Part shown: positions 1 through 5,890 of the stretch, one piece after another | Numbering within the stretch: the stretch's first letter is position 1 | Layout: each line of letters opens with the position of its first letter | Translations under genes and position numbers: made by a program | The notes under the pieces: model-generated | The model's input: only the letters and a program-made list of their open reading frames with translations | What the model was told of the DNA's origin: nothing | The model's database searches: none | Source: Nocardioides sp. | Lineage (GTDB): Bacteria; Actinomycetota; Actinomycetes; Propionibacteriales; Nocardioidaceae | Direction: 5' to 3' | Assembly (NCBI GenBank): GCA_003519585.1 | Contig: DOWL01000159.1 | Location: 5,656 to 14,794, forward strand | Length of the DNA stretch: 9,139 nt

Positions 1-21
1 GGGCCGAAACTCGCCGGGGTA

Positions 22-366
22 TCAGACGAGTACCGCGTCGCGGCGGGCGAGCTCGGTGAGCTCGTGGCGGCTGCGCACGCCGCACTTGGCGTAGATGTTG
101 GACAGGTGGTAGCCGACGGTGGTCTGGGCGACGAAGAGGCTGCGGGCGATCTGGGCGTAGCTGAAGCCGGCGACGGCGAGCTTGGCGACGTCGTGCTCGC
201 GCTCGGTCAGTCCCAGGCCGCTGAAGGGGTCGGTGGCCGGGTGGGCCGGGGCGGCCGGCGCCGGCTGTTGCCACGCGTGGGCGTAGGTGGTGCGGACCGG
301 GCCGGGAGCGGAGACGGTGTAGCCGAAGTGACGGTTGAACGACGTACGGTCGGTGAACGCGTGCAT
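22..366 (-). CDS. LuxR-type (GerE) HTH regulator, single-domain, 114 aa
   Basis: A small DNA-binding regulator. Residues 51-108 form a LuxR/GerE helix-turn-helix: LTEREHDVAKL opens it, AQIARSLFVAQTTVGYHLSN is the helix-turn-helix proper, and a C-terminal helix carries R98-S-R100. The first 50 residues hold no receiver, PAS or autoinducer domain. They are a short polar stretch followed by a Pro/Ala-rich linker (residues 35-47), so no sensory input is visible. The ATG at 366 is chosen because a good Shine-Dalgarno (GAGAGGA, 374-380) sits 7 bases upstream, and longer in-frame extensions cross non-coding leader. The stop is TGA at 22-24. It lies downstream of the membrane protein gene on the same strand after a 166-base gap, so it probably has its own promoter. 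The family call is firm; the regulon is unknown. Confidence 0.88.
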   Translation of the reverse strand: MHAFTDRTSFNRHFGYTVSAPGPVRTTYAHAWQQPAPAAPAHPATDPFSGLGLTEREHDVAKLAVAGFSYAQIARSLFVAQTTVGYHLSNIYAKCGVRSRHELTELARRDAVLV

Positions 367-373
367 GACGGAG

Positions 374-380
374 TCCTCTC
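374..380 (-). promoter_or_regulatory. Ribosome binding site of the LuxR-type gene
   Basis: GAGAGGA on the minus strand, 7 bases before the ATG at 366. It is one of the clearest Shine-Dalgarno sequences in the window and fixes the start of this short gene. Confidence 0.7.
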
Positions 381-435
381 GCGGGCAGCGGCGCACACAG
401 TCGGCTTGGTAGGTGTTGACCGGGGTGCTGGGTCG

Positions 436-451
436 GGGTGTGGCGACACCC
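436..451 (-). other. Small hairpin in the leader of the LuxR-type gene
   Basis: A perfect 6-bp stem (436-441 with 446-451) closed by a 4-base loop, in the 166-base gap between the membrane protein gene and the regulator. No T-rich tract follows on either strand, so a classic intrinsic terminator is not supported. It could be a weak terminator of the upstream gene or part of the regulator's 5' leader. The rest of the gap shows no convincing -35/-10 pair by eye. Confidence 0.3.
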
Positions 452-532
452 AGAAATCTGCCAGCGGTCGGCCGCGCCGTCTGTTGGCGTGGGAACAGGC
501 GAACCGTCGTCTTGCTGACGTTCGGCCCGGAA

Positions 533-1648
533 CTACAACAGGGCTGCGGTGCGCGGAGGCTCGGGTCGGACGGCGGTGGCTTCCTCGATCCGGCGGCCGC
601 CCTGGCCCCGCGAGCCGGTGAGCGCGAGGTCGGCGCGGATCGCGGCGTACCCCAGCACGAGACCGACGACCAGGCCGTAGAACACCGACAGGCCGCACTC
701 CAACAGCGAGATCGCGGGATTGACCAGCGAGTTGGCGACCGGTGCCGTGGCCGCGACACCGAAGGCGCACAGCCACCAGCCCTGCCGACGTCGAGCCCGC
801 ATGTGGCAGCCCCAGGCCAGCGCGGGAACGCCGAGCACGGTCTCGATCGGCCGCGGGAAGGCGCCGATGGTGTCGCGGCTCCAGCGGACCCCGTCGAGCA
901 GGTTGTCGACGAGTTCTTGGGATCCGTAGCGACGCAGCATCTCGGCGTACAGCAGGGAGATCGCCAGGAGCGCACCGCCGATGGCCACGACGACCAGCCC
1001 GCGACGCCCCAGGCCGTGCAGCCCAGCGCCCAGCCGGTGGACCACGGCGAAGGCACCGACCAGTGCCAGGCCGAGCGTGACGTACTCGAACCGCACGACC
1101 GAGACCACCGGGTCGAAGCCGACGGTGGCCATGGCGCCGACCCCGGCGATGAGCACGGCGATCGCGCATTCGCGGGCCGCGCGCGAGAACCGCACCGCGG
1201 GCGTCGTCGCCATGACACCGAGCACGGCCGAGACCACGCAGGTCAACACGGCGGCGCCGGTGCGGAGGTAGTCCTGGTCGAGCAGCAGCACCAAGGCACC
1301 CAGCACCAGCGCCAGGGTGCCGAAGACCACCGGACGCCCACCCGTGCGCGCCGCGAGCCCCCAGGTGTACGCCGTCACCACCGTCACCGCGCCGACGCCG
1401 TCGAGCCACGCGGGACCGATCGGCACCAGAGCGGCGACGAGCGCGGCCAGCCCGGCCCCGACCACCAGCACCCAGACGACAACGAGGAGCCGACTCTGGA
1501 CCGGCTCCCGGTCGGGGACGGTGACGGTCAGCTCGGGAGTCGCTCCGACCGGCGGACCCGGGACGATCTCCTCGTGCACCGGCTCGGTGGGTGCCGTGGG
1601 GGGCCGATCGTGTCGCGTGGCGCGACGTCGGGGGGCGGTCCTGGGCAC
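533..1648 (-). CDS. Polytopic membrane protein of unknown function, 371 aa
   Basis: I do not recognise the family. The first 50 residues are hydrophilic: basic at first (RRRATRHDR), then Pro/Thr/Glu-rich. From residue 54 there are about nine or ten hydrophobic segments, roughly at 54-75, 83-100, 107-123, 130-148, 162-179, 189-203, 218-234, 268-283, 291-308 and 313-337. Arg-rich loops lie between some of them (R153-R159, R215-R216, R284-R288). The C-terminal tail (338-371) is hydrophilic. There is no ATPase, transferase or channel motif that I can see. The GTG start at 1648 lies 11 bases after the stop of the nitrilase-family gene, suggesting co-transcription, but no strong Shine-Dalgarno precedes it; a GTG near residue 24 is an alternative. 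The stop is TAG at 533-535. Coding status is well supported by length and continuous hydrophobic segments; function is open. Confidence 0.85.
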   Translation of the reverse strand: MPRTAPRRRATRHDRPPTAPTEPVHEEIVPGPPVGATPELTVTVPDREPVQSRLLVVVWVLVVGAGLAALVAALVPIGPAWLDGVGAVTVVTAYTWGLAARTGGRPVVFGTLALVLGALVLLLDQDYLRTGAAVLTCVVSAVLGVMATTPAVRFSRAARECAIAVLIAGVGAMATVGFDPVVSVVRFEYVTLGLALVGAFAVVHRLGAGLHGLGRRGLVVVAIGGALLAISLLYAEMLRRYGSQELVDNLLDGVRWSRDTIGAFPRPIETVLGVPALAWGCHMRARRRQGWWLCAFGVAATAPVANSLVNPAISLLECGLSVFYGLVVGLVLGYAAIRADLALTGSRGQGGRRIEEATAVRPEPPRTAALL

Positions 1649-1659
1649 GACAGAACAGG

Positions 1660-2439
1660 TTACAGAGCGGCCGAAGGAAGCCTGCGATTGGCGAGGGAGG
1701 GGTTGGTACGGCGGGCCTCGTCGAGCACCGAACGGTCGAGGGTGGCCCGGATCACCCCGGGCAACTGGCCCGCCTCGGCGAGGACGTCGCCCAGCGGGTC
1801 GACCACGAGTGAGTGGCCGGTGTAGCGCGGGGCGGGCTGTGCCGACGCGACCACGAACACGGTGTTCTCGATCGCCCGCGCTCGCACCAGCGTGCGCCAG
1901 TGCTCGATCTTCCGCGGCCCGGCGACCCAGGCAGCGGGCACGACCAGGACCTCCGCACCATGGTCGACGAGCATCCGAGCCAGCTCGGGGAAGCGCAGGT
2001 CGTAGCAGGTCATCAGGCCCAGCCGGAACCCCGCGACGTCGACCAACGCCGGGGCCAGCGGCCCTGCAGTGAGCGCCTTCGACTCCTGGTAGCCGAACGA
2101 GTCGTAGAGGTGGATCTTGCGGTAGGACGCCGTGGCCGCGCCGCGCACGACGAGCGTGTTGTACGGGCGGTCGGCGCGCTCGGACGTCTCGAACATGCCG
2201 GCCACGACCGTAGTGTTGTGGTGGGCGGCCACGTCGGCCAGTTCGCTCGCGAACGCACCGTCGAGCGGCTCGGCGAACTGGCTGAGGTCGGAGCCGGGTT
2301 CGCCGAAGTCACGCGCGAACGCCTCCGGCAGCACCACCAGGTCACTGTCCGACGGGACCAGCTCGCGCAGCCTCGCGCGGTTGCCTTCGGGGTCGAGACC
2401 CGAGGCCTCCTGGACGACGGTGACCGACATGGTGGACAT
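1660..2439 (-). CDS. Carbon-nitrogen hydrolase (nitrilase superfamily amidase), 259 aa
   Basis: A cytosolic amidase-type enzyme of the nitrilase superfamily. The Glu-Lys-Cys triad is intact: E39 in VVLPEAF, K108 in YRKIHLYD and C145 in LMTCYDLRFPEL. The YRKIHLYD and CYDLRFPEL forms resemble the Nit1/Nit2 and bacterial YafV-like omega-amidase or deaminated-glutathione amidase branch, but the substrate cannot be fixed from sequence. Length is normal for a single-domain member. The start is uncertain: in-frame options are GTG 2448, ATG 2439 and ATG 2430. ATG 2439 is preferred because GGTGAG lies 4 bases upstream, although that spacing is short. The stop is TAA at 1660-1662. The gene diverges from the MobA-like gene across a 66-base spacer and is followed after 11 bases by the membrane protein gene, its probable operon partner. 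Confidence 0.92.
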   Translation of the reverse strand: MSTMSVTVVQEASGLDPEGNRARLRELVPSDSDLVVLPEAFARDFGEPGSDLSQFAEPLDGAFASELADVAAHHNTTVVAGMFETSERADRPYNTLVVRGAATASYRKIHLYDSFGYQESKALTAGPLAPALVDVAGFRLGLMTCYDLRFPELARMLVDHGAEVLVVPAAWVAGPRKIEHWRTLVRARAIENTVFVVASAQPAPRYTGHSLVVDPLGDVLAEAGQLPGVIRATLDRSVLDEARRTNPSLANRRLPSAAL

Positions 2440-2505
2440 CGTGCTCACCGGTCCAGTGTTCCAGGGTGGTGCCGTCGTCCGGGAGCGCCAGGGGACACTG
2501 AGCCC
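2440..2505. promoter_or_regulatory. Divergent spacer between nitrilase-family and MobA-like genes
   Basis: These 66 bases separate two divergent gene sets and should carry promoters for both directions, possibly overlapping. I see no clean -35/-10 pair on either strand. The plus-strand end holds AGGGGA at 2490-2495, 10 bases before the MobA-like ATG, a plausible ribosome binding site. Promoter content is inferred from gene layout only; promoters could also extend into the nitrilase N-terminal codons. Confidence 0.35.
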
Positions 2506-3087
2506 ATGCCGGAGGGTTCGGAGGCGGCCGCGGCCGCGGCGTTCACCGCCGTGGTGCTGGCAGGTGGGGCCGCCGCGCGCCTGGACGGCGCCGACAAGGC
2601 CTCGGTCGAGCTGCACGGTCGCACGCTGCTCACCTGGGCCCTCGACGCGGTGCTCGACGCGGCCGAGGTGGTGGTGGTCGGCGACCCGGTGCCCACCCAC
2701 CGACCGGTCACCTTCGTCCGCGAGGAGCCGAGGTACGGCGGGCCGGTGGCGGCGCTGCTGACCGGCCGCGATGCTCTCCTCGACCCGCGCGGCACGGTAG
2801 CCGTCCTCGCCTGCGACATGCCTTACCTCACGCCAGGAACGTTCCGGCGGCTGCTCCGGGCCACGCCCGGCCACGACGGGGCGGTCCTGGTGGGCCCGGG
2901 CGGCCGGCGACAGCTCGCGCTGGTGCTCGACGTGGCACGGCTCGACGCCGTACGGCCCGGCCTGGAGGAGCAACACGGACTGGCGCTGCACCGGCTGCTT
3001 GCCCCGCTCGATCTCGCCGCGGTGGCTGCAGAGGAGCGTGAGCACCGCGACGTCGACACCTGGGCCGACCTGCGGGACCTCTCCTGA
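2506..3087 (+). CDS. MobA-like NTP transferase (molybdenum cofactor guanylyltransferase family), 193 aa
   Basis: A MobA-family nucleotidyltransferase, which in characterised members joins GMP from GTP to molybdopterin in the cytosol. The N-terminal nucleotide-binding loop is present: VVLAGG at residues 16-21, then R25 and DK at 30-31, matching the family pattern LAGG-x3-R-x4-DK, though with L26-D27 where many members have M/F-G. EEPRYGGP (73-80) and ACDMPYL (102-108), containing the metal-binding Asp D104, are the other conserved blocks. The C-terminus ends in DVDTWADL, the typical 'D-x-N/D-T-x-D-L' ending. The ATG at 2506 follows AGGGGA by 10 bases. The DUF6457-type gene starts 40 bases downstream, a pairing that supports a MobA-type assignment. 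A MocA-like cytidylyltransferase or another NTP transferase is possible, since no other molybdopterin genes are in view. Confidence 0.85.
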   Translation: MPEGSEAAAAAAFTAVVLAGGAAARLDGADKASVELHGRTLLTWALDAVLDAAEVVVVGDPVPTHRPVTFVREEPRYGGPVAALLTGRDALLDPRGTVAVLACDMPYLTPGTFRRLLRATPGHDGAVLVGPGGRRQLALVLDVARLDAVRPGLEEQHGLALHRLLAPLDLAAVAAEEREHRDVDTWADLRDLS

Positions 3088-3127
3088 ATGGGTTGCGAGA
3101 CGCCAACCGGCGCGTAAGTCTGTGGCC

Positions 3128-3487
3128 GTGAACCTCCACGACTGGATCGACGAGCTGAGTGACGTCCTCGAGCTCGAGGACGTGGAGGTCGACGAAGGCC
3201 TGCTGGCCGACCTCACCGCGACCGCTGCGACCAACGTCGAGAAGCTGGCGGCCCCGGTGACGGCGTACCTGCTGGGCTTCGCGGCCGCCACCCAAGACGC
3301 GGATCCCGACACCGTCGAGCGACTCGCTGCCCGAGCCCAGGTGCTGGCCGAAGGATGGGACCGGCCAGCCGATGCCCCCGACCCCGACGACGTCAACGAC
3401 CCGATCCCCGACGACCGGACCGTCGACCACACCGGTGAAACCTACGACGACGACCGGGCCGAAGAGCTGGTCGACGAAGAGGTCTGA
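3128..3487 (+). CDS. DUF6457-type small acidic protein, 119 aa
   Basis: A small acidic protein whose first 60 residues resemble DUF6457, a domain I recall beside or fused to MobA-like transferases in actinobacteria. The visible signature is NLHDWIDELSDVLEL near the start, then DEGLLADLTATAATNVEKL, then APVTAYLLGFAAA (42-54). The C-terminal third (about 84-119) is very rich in Asp and Glu and probably disordered. There is no signal peptide or membrane segment. Two GTG codons, 3122 and 3128, are possible starts; 3128 places the conserved NLHDW directly after the initiator. No Shine-Dalgarno is evident before either, so coupling to the upstream gene or leaderless translation is possible. The quinone oxidoreductase gene follows after 12 bases. 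Biochemical role unknown; the neighbour suggests a link to molybdenum cofactor maturation, which is inference. Confidence 0.8.
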   Translation: MNLHDWIDELSDVLELEDVEVDEGLLADLTATAATNVEKLAAPVTAYLLGFAAATQDADPDTVERLAARAQVLAEGWDRPADAPDPDDVNDPIPDDRTVDHTGETYDDDRAEELVDEEV

Positions 3488-3499
3488 CACGCTGGCCGC

Positions 3500-4492
3500 A
3501 TGCGCGCTGTCTTCGCGGACGGGGCCGGCGGCCCCGAGGTCCTGGTCGTACGCGACGTCCCGGATCCCGAACCAGGCCCGGGCGAGGTGGTCCTCGAGGT
3601 CGCGGCCGCGGGCCTGAACCGTGCCGACCTCCTGCAGCGGCAGGGCTTCTACCCGCCACCTCCCGGAGCATCGGAGGTGCTCGGCATGGAGTGCAGCGGC
3701 ACCGTCGCCGCCGTCGGTGCCGGAGTCACGGACTGGGCGGTCGGCGATCAGGCCTGCGCGCTGCTCTCGGCCGGCGCCTACGCGACCCTGGTCGCCGTAC
3801 CCGCCGGCCAACTGCTGCCAGTGCCCGACGGTGTCGACCTGGTGACGGCGGCGGCGCTGCCCGAGGTGGCGTGCACTGTCTGGTCCAACGTCTTCATGGT
3901 CGCCCACCTGCAGCCGGACGAGACGTTCTTGGTCCATGGCGGCGCCGGTGGGATCGGCAGCTTCGCGATCCAGTTGGCCGCCCGTCTCGGCGCGCGGGTG
4001 TTCACCACTGCCGGGAGCGAGGAGAAGCGACAACTGTGCCGAGACCTCGGTGCCGAGGTCGCGATCGACTACCGCGACGAGGACTTCGTCGAGGTGGTCA
4101 AGGCACACACCAGCGGCGGTGGCGCCGACGTGATCCTCGACAACATGGGTGCGTCGTACCTCCAGCGCAACGTCGCCGCCCTGGCCACCGAGGGGCGGCT
4201 GGTCGTGATCGGCATGCAGGGCGGTACGCGCGGCGAACTCGACCTCAACGCATTGCTGCGCAAGCGCGGCGCGATCATCGCGACCACGCTGCGGGCCCGG
4301 CCGGCCGCGGAGAAGGCGGCCATCTGCGCGTCGGTGGTGGAGCACGTCTGGCCGCTGGTCGCCGACGGGCAGGTCCGACCCCTCGTGCACGAGACGGTCC
4401 CGCTCGACGACGTACGCCGCGCGCATGCGCTCATGGAGTCGGGCAGCCACTCGGGGAAGATCCTGCTGACGATGGATACCGTGACGGCATGA
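3500..4492 (+). CDS. PIG3-type NAD(P)H:quinone oxidoreductase, 330 aa
   Basis: A zinc-independent medium-chain dehydrogenase/reductase of the quinone oxidoreductase group, expected to reduce quinones with NAD(P)H in the cytosol. The N-terminal GroES-like half carries the PIG3 (TP53I3) hallmark NRADLLQRQGFYPPPPGAS at 40-58, then VLGMECSGTV. The Rossmann half has the dinucleotide loop HGGAGGIGSFAIQLA (146-160), and GAEVAIDYRDEDF a little further on. The C-terminus SGSHSGKILL is typical of the family. The catalytic-zinc ligand pattern of alcohol dehydrogenases is absent. Full family length. The start is ATG 3500, 12 bases after the DUF6457-type gene, with only a weak, distant GAAGAGG (3476-3482) as ribosome site. 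Its TGA overlaps the ATG of bpa. From memory, Mycobacterium tuberculosis also has a quinone oxidoreductase-like gene near bpa (Rv3777 and Rv3780), so the link may be old. Confidence 0.93.
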   Translation: MRAVFADGAGGPEVLVVRDVPDPEPGPGEVVLEVAAAGLNRADLLQRQGFYPPPPGASEVLGMECSGTVAAVGAGVTDWAVGDQACALLSAGAYATLVAVPAGQLLPVPDGVDLVTAAALPEVACTVWSNVFMVAHLQPDETFLVHGGAGGIGSFAIQLAARLGARVFTTAGSEEKRQLCRDLGAEVAIDYRDEDFVEVVKAHTSGGGADVILDNMGASYLQRNVAALATEGRLVVIGMQGGTRGELDLNALLRKRGAIIATTLRARPAAEKAAICASVVEHVWPLVADGQVRPLVHETVPLDDVRRAHALMESGSHSGKILLTMDTVTA

Positions 4493-5079
4493 CTGAGCAG
4501 CAGCCCGAGCAGGGCCAGGACGGGGAACGTCAGGTCGTCATCATCGGGCCGGACGGCCAGCCGATGGGCGCGGTCCCGGAGTCGGCACTGCACATGGCCA
4601 CCGCCGGAGGCGACGAGGGGCAGGAGCGCTCGGTCGCCGACCTGGTGGAGCAGCCGGCCAAGGTGATGCGGATCGGCAGCATGATCCGCCAGCTGCTGGA
4701 GGAGGTGAAGGCGGCCCCGCTCGACGAGGCCAGCCGCAACCGGCTCAAGGAGATCCACCAGGCCTCGATCCACGAGCTCGAGGCCGGCCTGGCGCCCGAG
4801 CTGGTCGAGGAACTCGAGCGGCTCACGCTGCCGTTCTCCGACGACCAGACCCCGTCCGAGGGCGAGCTGCGGATCGCGCAAGCCCAGCTCGTGGGCTGGC
4901 TGGAAGGGCTCTTCCACGGCATCCAGACCGCCATCTACGCACAGCAGATGGCCGCCAAGATGCAGTTCGAGCAGATGCGGCGCGGGCTGCCGATGGGTCC
5001 CGCCGGCCAGCAGCAGCCGATGGGCGAGGAACAGCAGCAGCCACCCCAGCCCGGCGACTCTGGCGGGATGTACCTGTAG
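4489..5079 (+). CDS. bpa: Bacterial proteasome activator Bpa (PafE), 196 aa
   Basis: The ATP-independent ring-shaped activator of the actinobacterial 20S proteasome. It opens the gate of the core particle and promotes degradation of unfolded proteins such as HspR without pupylation (known for the M. tuberculosis homologue). Residues 1-45 are polar and likely disordered. The helical core runs about 47-165, with PAKVMRIGSMIRQLLEEVK, SRNRLKEIHQASIHELE and LVGWLEGLFHGIQTAIYAQQ as conserved helices. A Gln/Pro/Gly-rich tail (about 168-193) leads to the last residues GGMYL. The final three, Met-Tyr-Leu, fit the hydrophobic-Tyr-any motif that docks in the proteasome alpha-ring pockets. The ATG at 4489 overlaps the oxidoreductase stop (ATGA), implying coupling; no strong Shine-Dalgarno is seen. 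Its presence predicts prcA/prcB elsewhere in the genome. Confidence 0.95.
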   Translation: MTEQQPEQGQDGERQVVIIGPDGQPMGAVPESALHMATAGGDEGQERSVADLVEQPAKVMRIGSMIRQLLEEVKAAPLDEASRNRLKEIHQASIHELEAGLAPELVEELERLTLPFSDDQTPSEGELRIAQAQLVGWLEGLFHGIQTAIYAQQMAAKMQFEQMRRGLPMGPAGQQQPMGEEQQQPPQPGDSGGMYL

Positions 5080-5085
5080 TACGTC

Positions 5086-5238
5086 TTCGGGTCAACCACC
5101 GCACGATGGTTGAGCCGCGAGCGCCAGCCAGCGAGCGTGTCGAAACCGCCGCAAGGGGAGGCACCCGGGGGAGTCCCAGCCCCGGGTCACCAGGTTTCGA
5201 CACCGAACGCGCCAGCGCGCCTTCGGGCTCAACCACCG
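5086..5238. repeat. Composite intergenic inverted repeat (REP/BIME-like)
   Basis: The gap between converging bpa and the secreted-protein gene is almost filled by this structure. A 41-base left arm (5107-5147) and a 43-base right arm (5193-5235) are inverted copies of one element. Outer ends TGGTTGAGCC (5107-5116) and GGCTCAACCA (5226-5235) pair perfectly, as do inner ends GTGTCGAAACC (5137-5147) and GGTTTCGACAC (5193-5203); the arm centres differ. A direct repeat, TTCGGG(C)TCAACCACCG, lies at 5086-5101 and 5222-5238. The left copy also makes a 7-bp hairpin, 5092-5098 with 5107-5113. There is no ORF and no transposase. I recall similar GGTTTCGACACGCTCG-type elements scattered through Nocardioides genomes; that is memory, not checked. 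Confidence 0.8.
5163..5187. terminator. Central GC-rich hairpin, candidate bidirectional terminator
   Basis: ACCCGGGG (5163-5170) pairs perfectly with CCCCGGGT (5180-5187) around a 9-base loop, at the centre of the larger inverted repeat. It sits between two converging genes and is symmetrical, so it could stop transcription from both sides. No T-tract follows on either strand, so it would be a non-canonical terminator of the kind common in high-GC actinobacteria. The role is inferred. Confidence 0.45.
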
Positions 5239-5248
5239 TGTGACTGCG

Positions 5249-5890
5249 CTAGTAGCGGGACCGCCGAGTAACGCCGCGCACTACCAACAGGCCGAGCAGG
5301 CCCACGATGACAAGGGCCAGGCCCGGCGCGGCGGCGCGGGTCAGGGACTGCGGCTCGCTGGTCTCGACCTGTTCGAAGGTGGCCTGCTCGGTCACCGGGT
5401 CGATCGGCGGCTCGCCCGCGCCGAAGACATCCTCGACCTGGCTGATGACGACGTCACTGTTGGGCTGGGTGCCGCTGGTGCCGGTGGCCACCCAGGGGTC
5501 GCCGGTGCCGGACACGAAGAACATGTACTCCGTGTCGACGCTCAAGGCCCCGAGACTGCACTCGGCGCGGTTGCGATCGGTCTGCACCTGGACCGTCTCG
5601 GTGTTGACCGAGCCCTGGTAGACCAGGTCGACGGTGACCGTCTGGAGGTAGATCGCGCCGGGGACGCCGTCGGTGCGGGGCTGCCGGTCGACCTGGGTGA
5701 CGGTCCCGCTGAAGACCGCCCTGGCCGACTTGGTGCTGTCGAGGACCGTGACCGGCTGGCACTCGGGCGGGTGCTTGGGCTTGGCCGCGTGGACCGGCGG
5801 CCCGGGCAGGAGCACCGTGAGCGCCACCACGACCGCCGTGAGGAGGATCGTCAGCAGGCGGCGCAGCACCGGAGCATCACAACAGATCAC
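5249..5890 (-). CDS. Secreted, C-terminally anchored protein, possible TIMP/NTR-like domain, 213 aa
   Basis: An exported protein with an N-terminal signal peptide: basic LRRLL at 9-13, hydrophobic core to about 28, and a likely cleavage after VHA or VHAA (33-36). The mature domain (about 37-170) is beta-rich. It runs C44, AVFSGTVTQVDR (58-69), TVTVDLVYQGSV (84-95), VQVQTDRNRAECSLG (100-114) and TEYMFFVSG (120-128). This order of strands, with Cys44 and Cys111, resembles bacterial TIMP/netrin-like OB-fold proteins, a tentative match. A membrane segment (about 190-204) and the basic tail RGVTRRSRY end it, so it should be anchored with the domain outside. There is no LPXTG motif. The GTG at 5890 overlaps the upstream HAD stop (GTGA); GTG 5869 would give a tidier signal peptide, and neither has a Shine-Dalgarno. 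The stop is TAG at 5249-5251. Function unknown. Confidence 0.85.
   Translation of the reverse strand: MICCDAPVLRRLLTILLTAVVVALTVLLPGPPVHAAKPKHPPECQPVTVLDSTKSARAVFSGTVTQVDRQPRTDGVPGAIYLQTVTVDLVYQGSVNTETVQVQTDRNRAECSLGALSVDTEYMFFVSGTGDPWVATGTSGTQPNSDVVISQVEDVFGAGEPPIDPVTEQATFEQVETSEPQSLTRAAAPGLALVIVGLLGLLVVRGVTRRSRY

Noticed and set aside
413..1825. Long plus-strand open frame opposite the membrane protein gene
   Set aside because: The translation is Arg/His/Gln/Asp-rich with no recognisable motif, while the minus strand encodes a clear multi-pass membrane protein. This is a GC-driven shadow frame.
3093..3121. TTGCGA and TAAGTC spaced 16 bases apart before the DUF6457-type gene as a promoter
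   Set aside because: The second box lacks the final T of a -10 hexamer and the match is weak overall. The short gap after the MobA-like gene makes co-transcription more likely.
2440..3432. N-terminal extension of the nitrilase-family protein into the MobA-like and DUF6457-type genes
   Set aside because: Upstream residues are antisense to two real genes. Conserved nitrilase sequence begins at VTVVQEAS, just after ATG 2430/2439.
2828..4450. Long open frame on the minus strand opposite the MobA-like, DUF6457-type and oxidoreductase genes
   Set aside because: It is a mirror of well-supported plus-strand genes in high-GC DNA. The translation is low-complexity Arg/Gly/His-rich with no domain motif.
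3691..4488. N-terminal extension of Bpa running back through the oxidoreductase gene
   Set aside because: The extra 266 residues are an out-of-frame reading of the oxidoreductase. The ATG at 4489 gives the normal Bpa length and start.
5086..5238. Insertion sequence remnant
   Set aside because: There is no transposase fragment between the arms and the spacer is only 45 bases. A dispersed non-coding repeat fits better.
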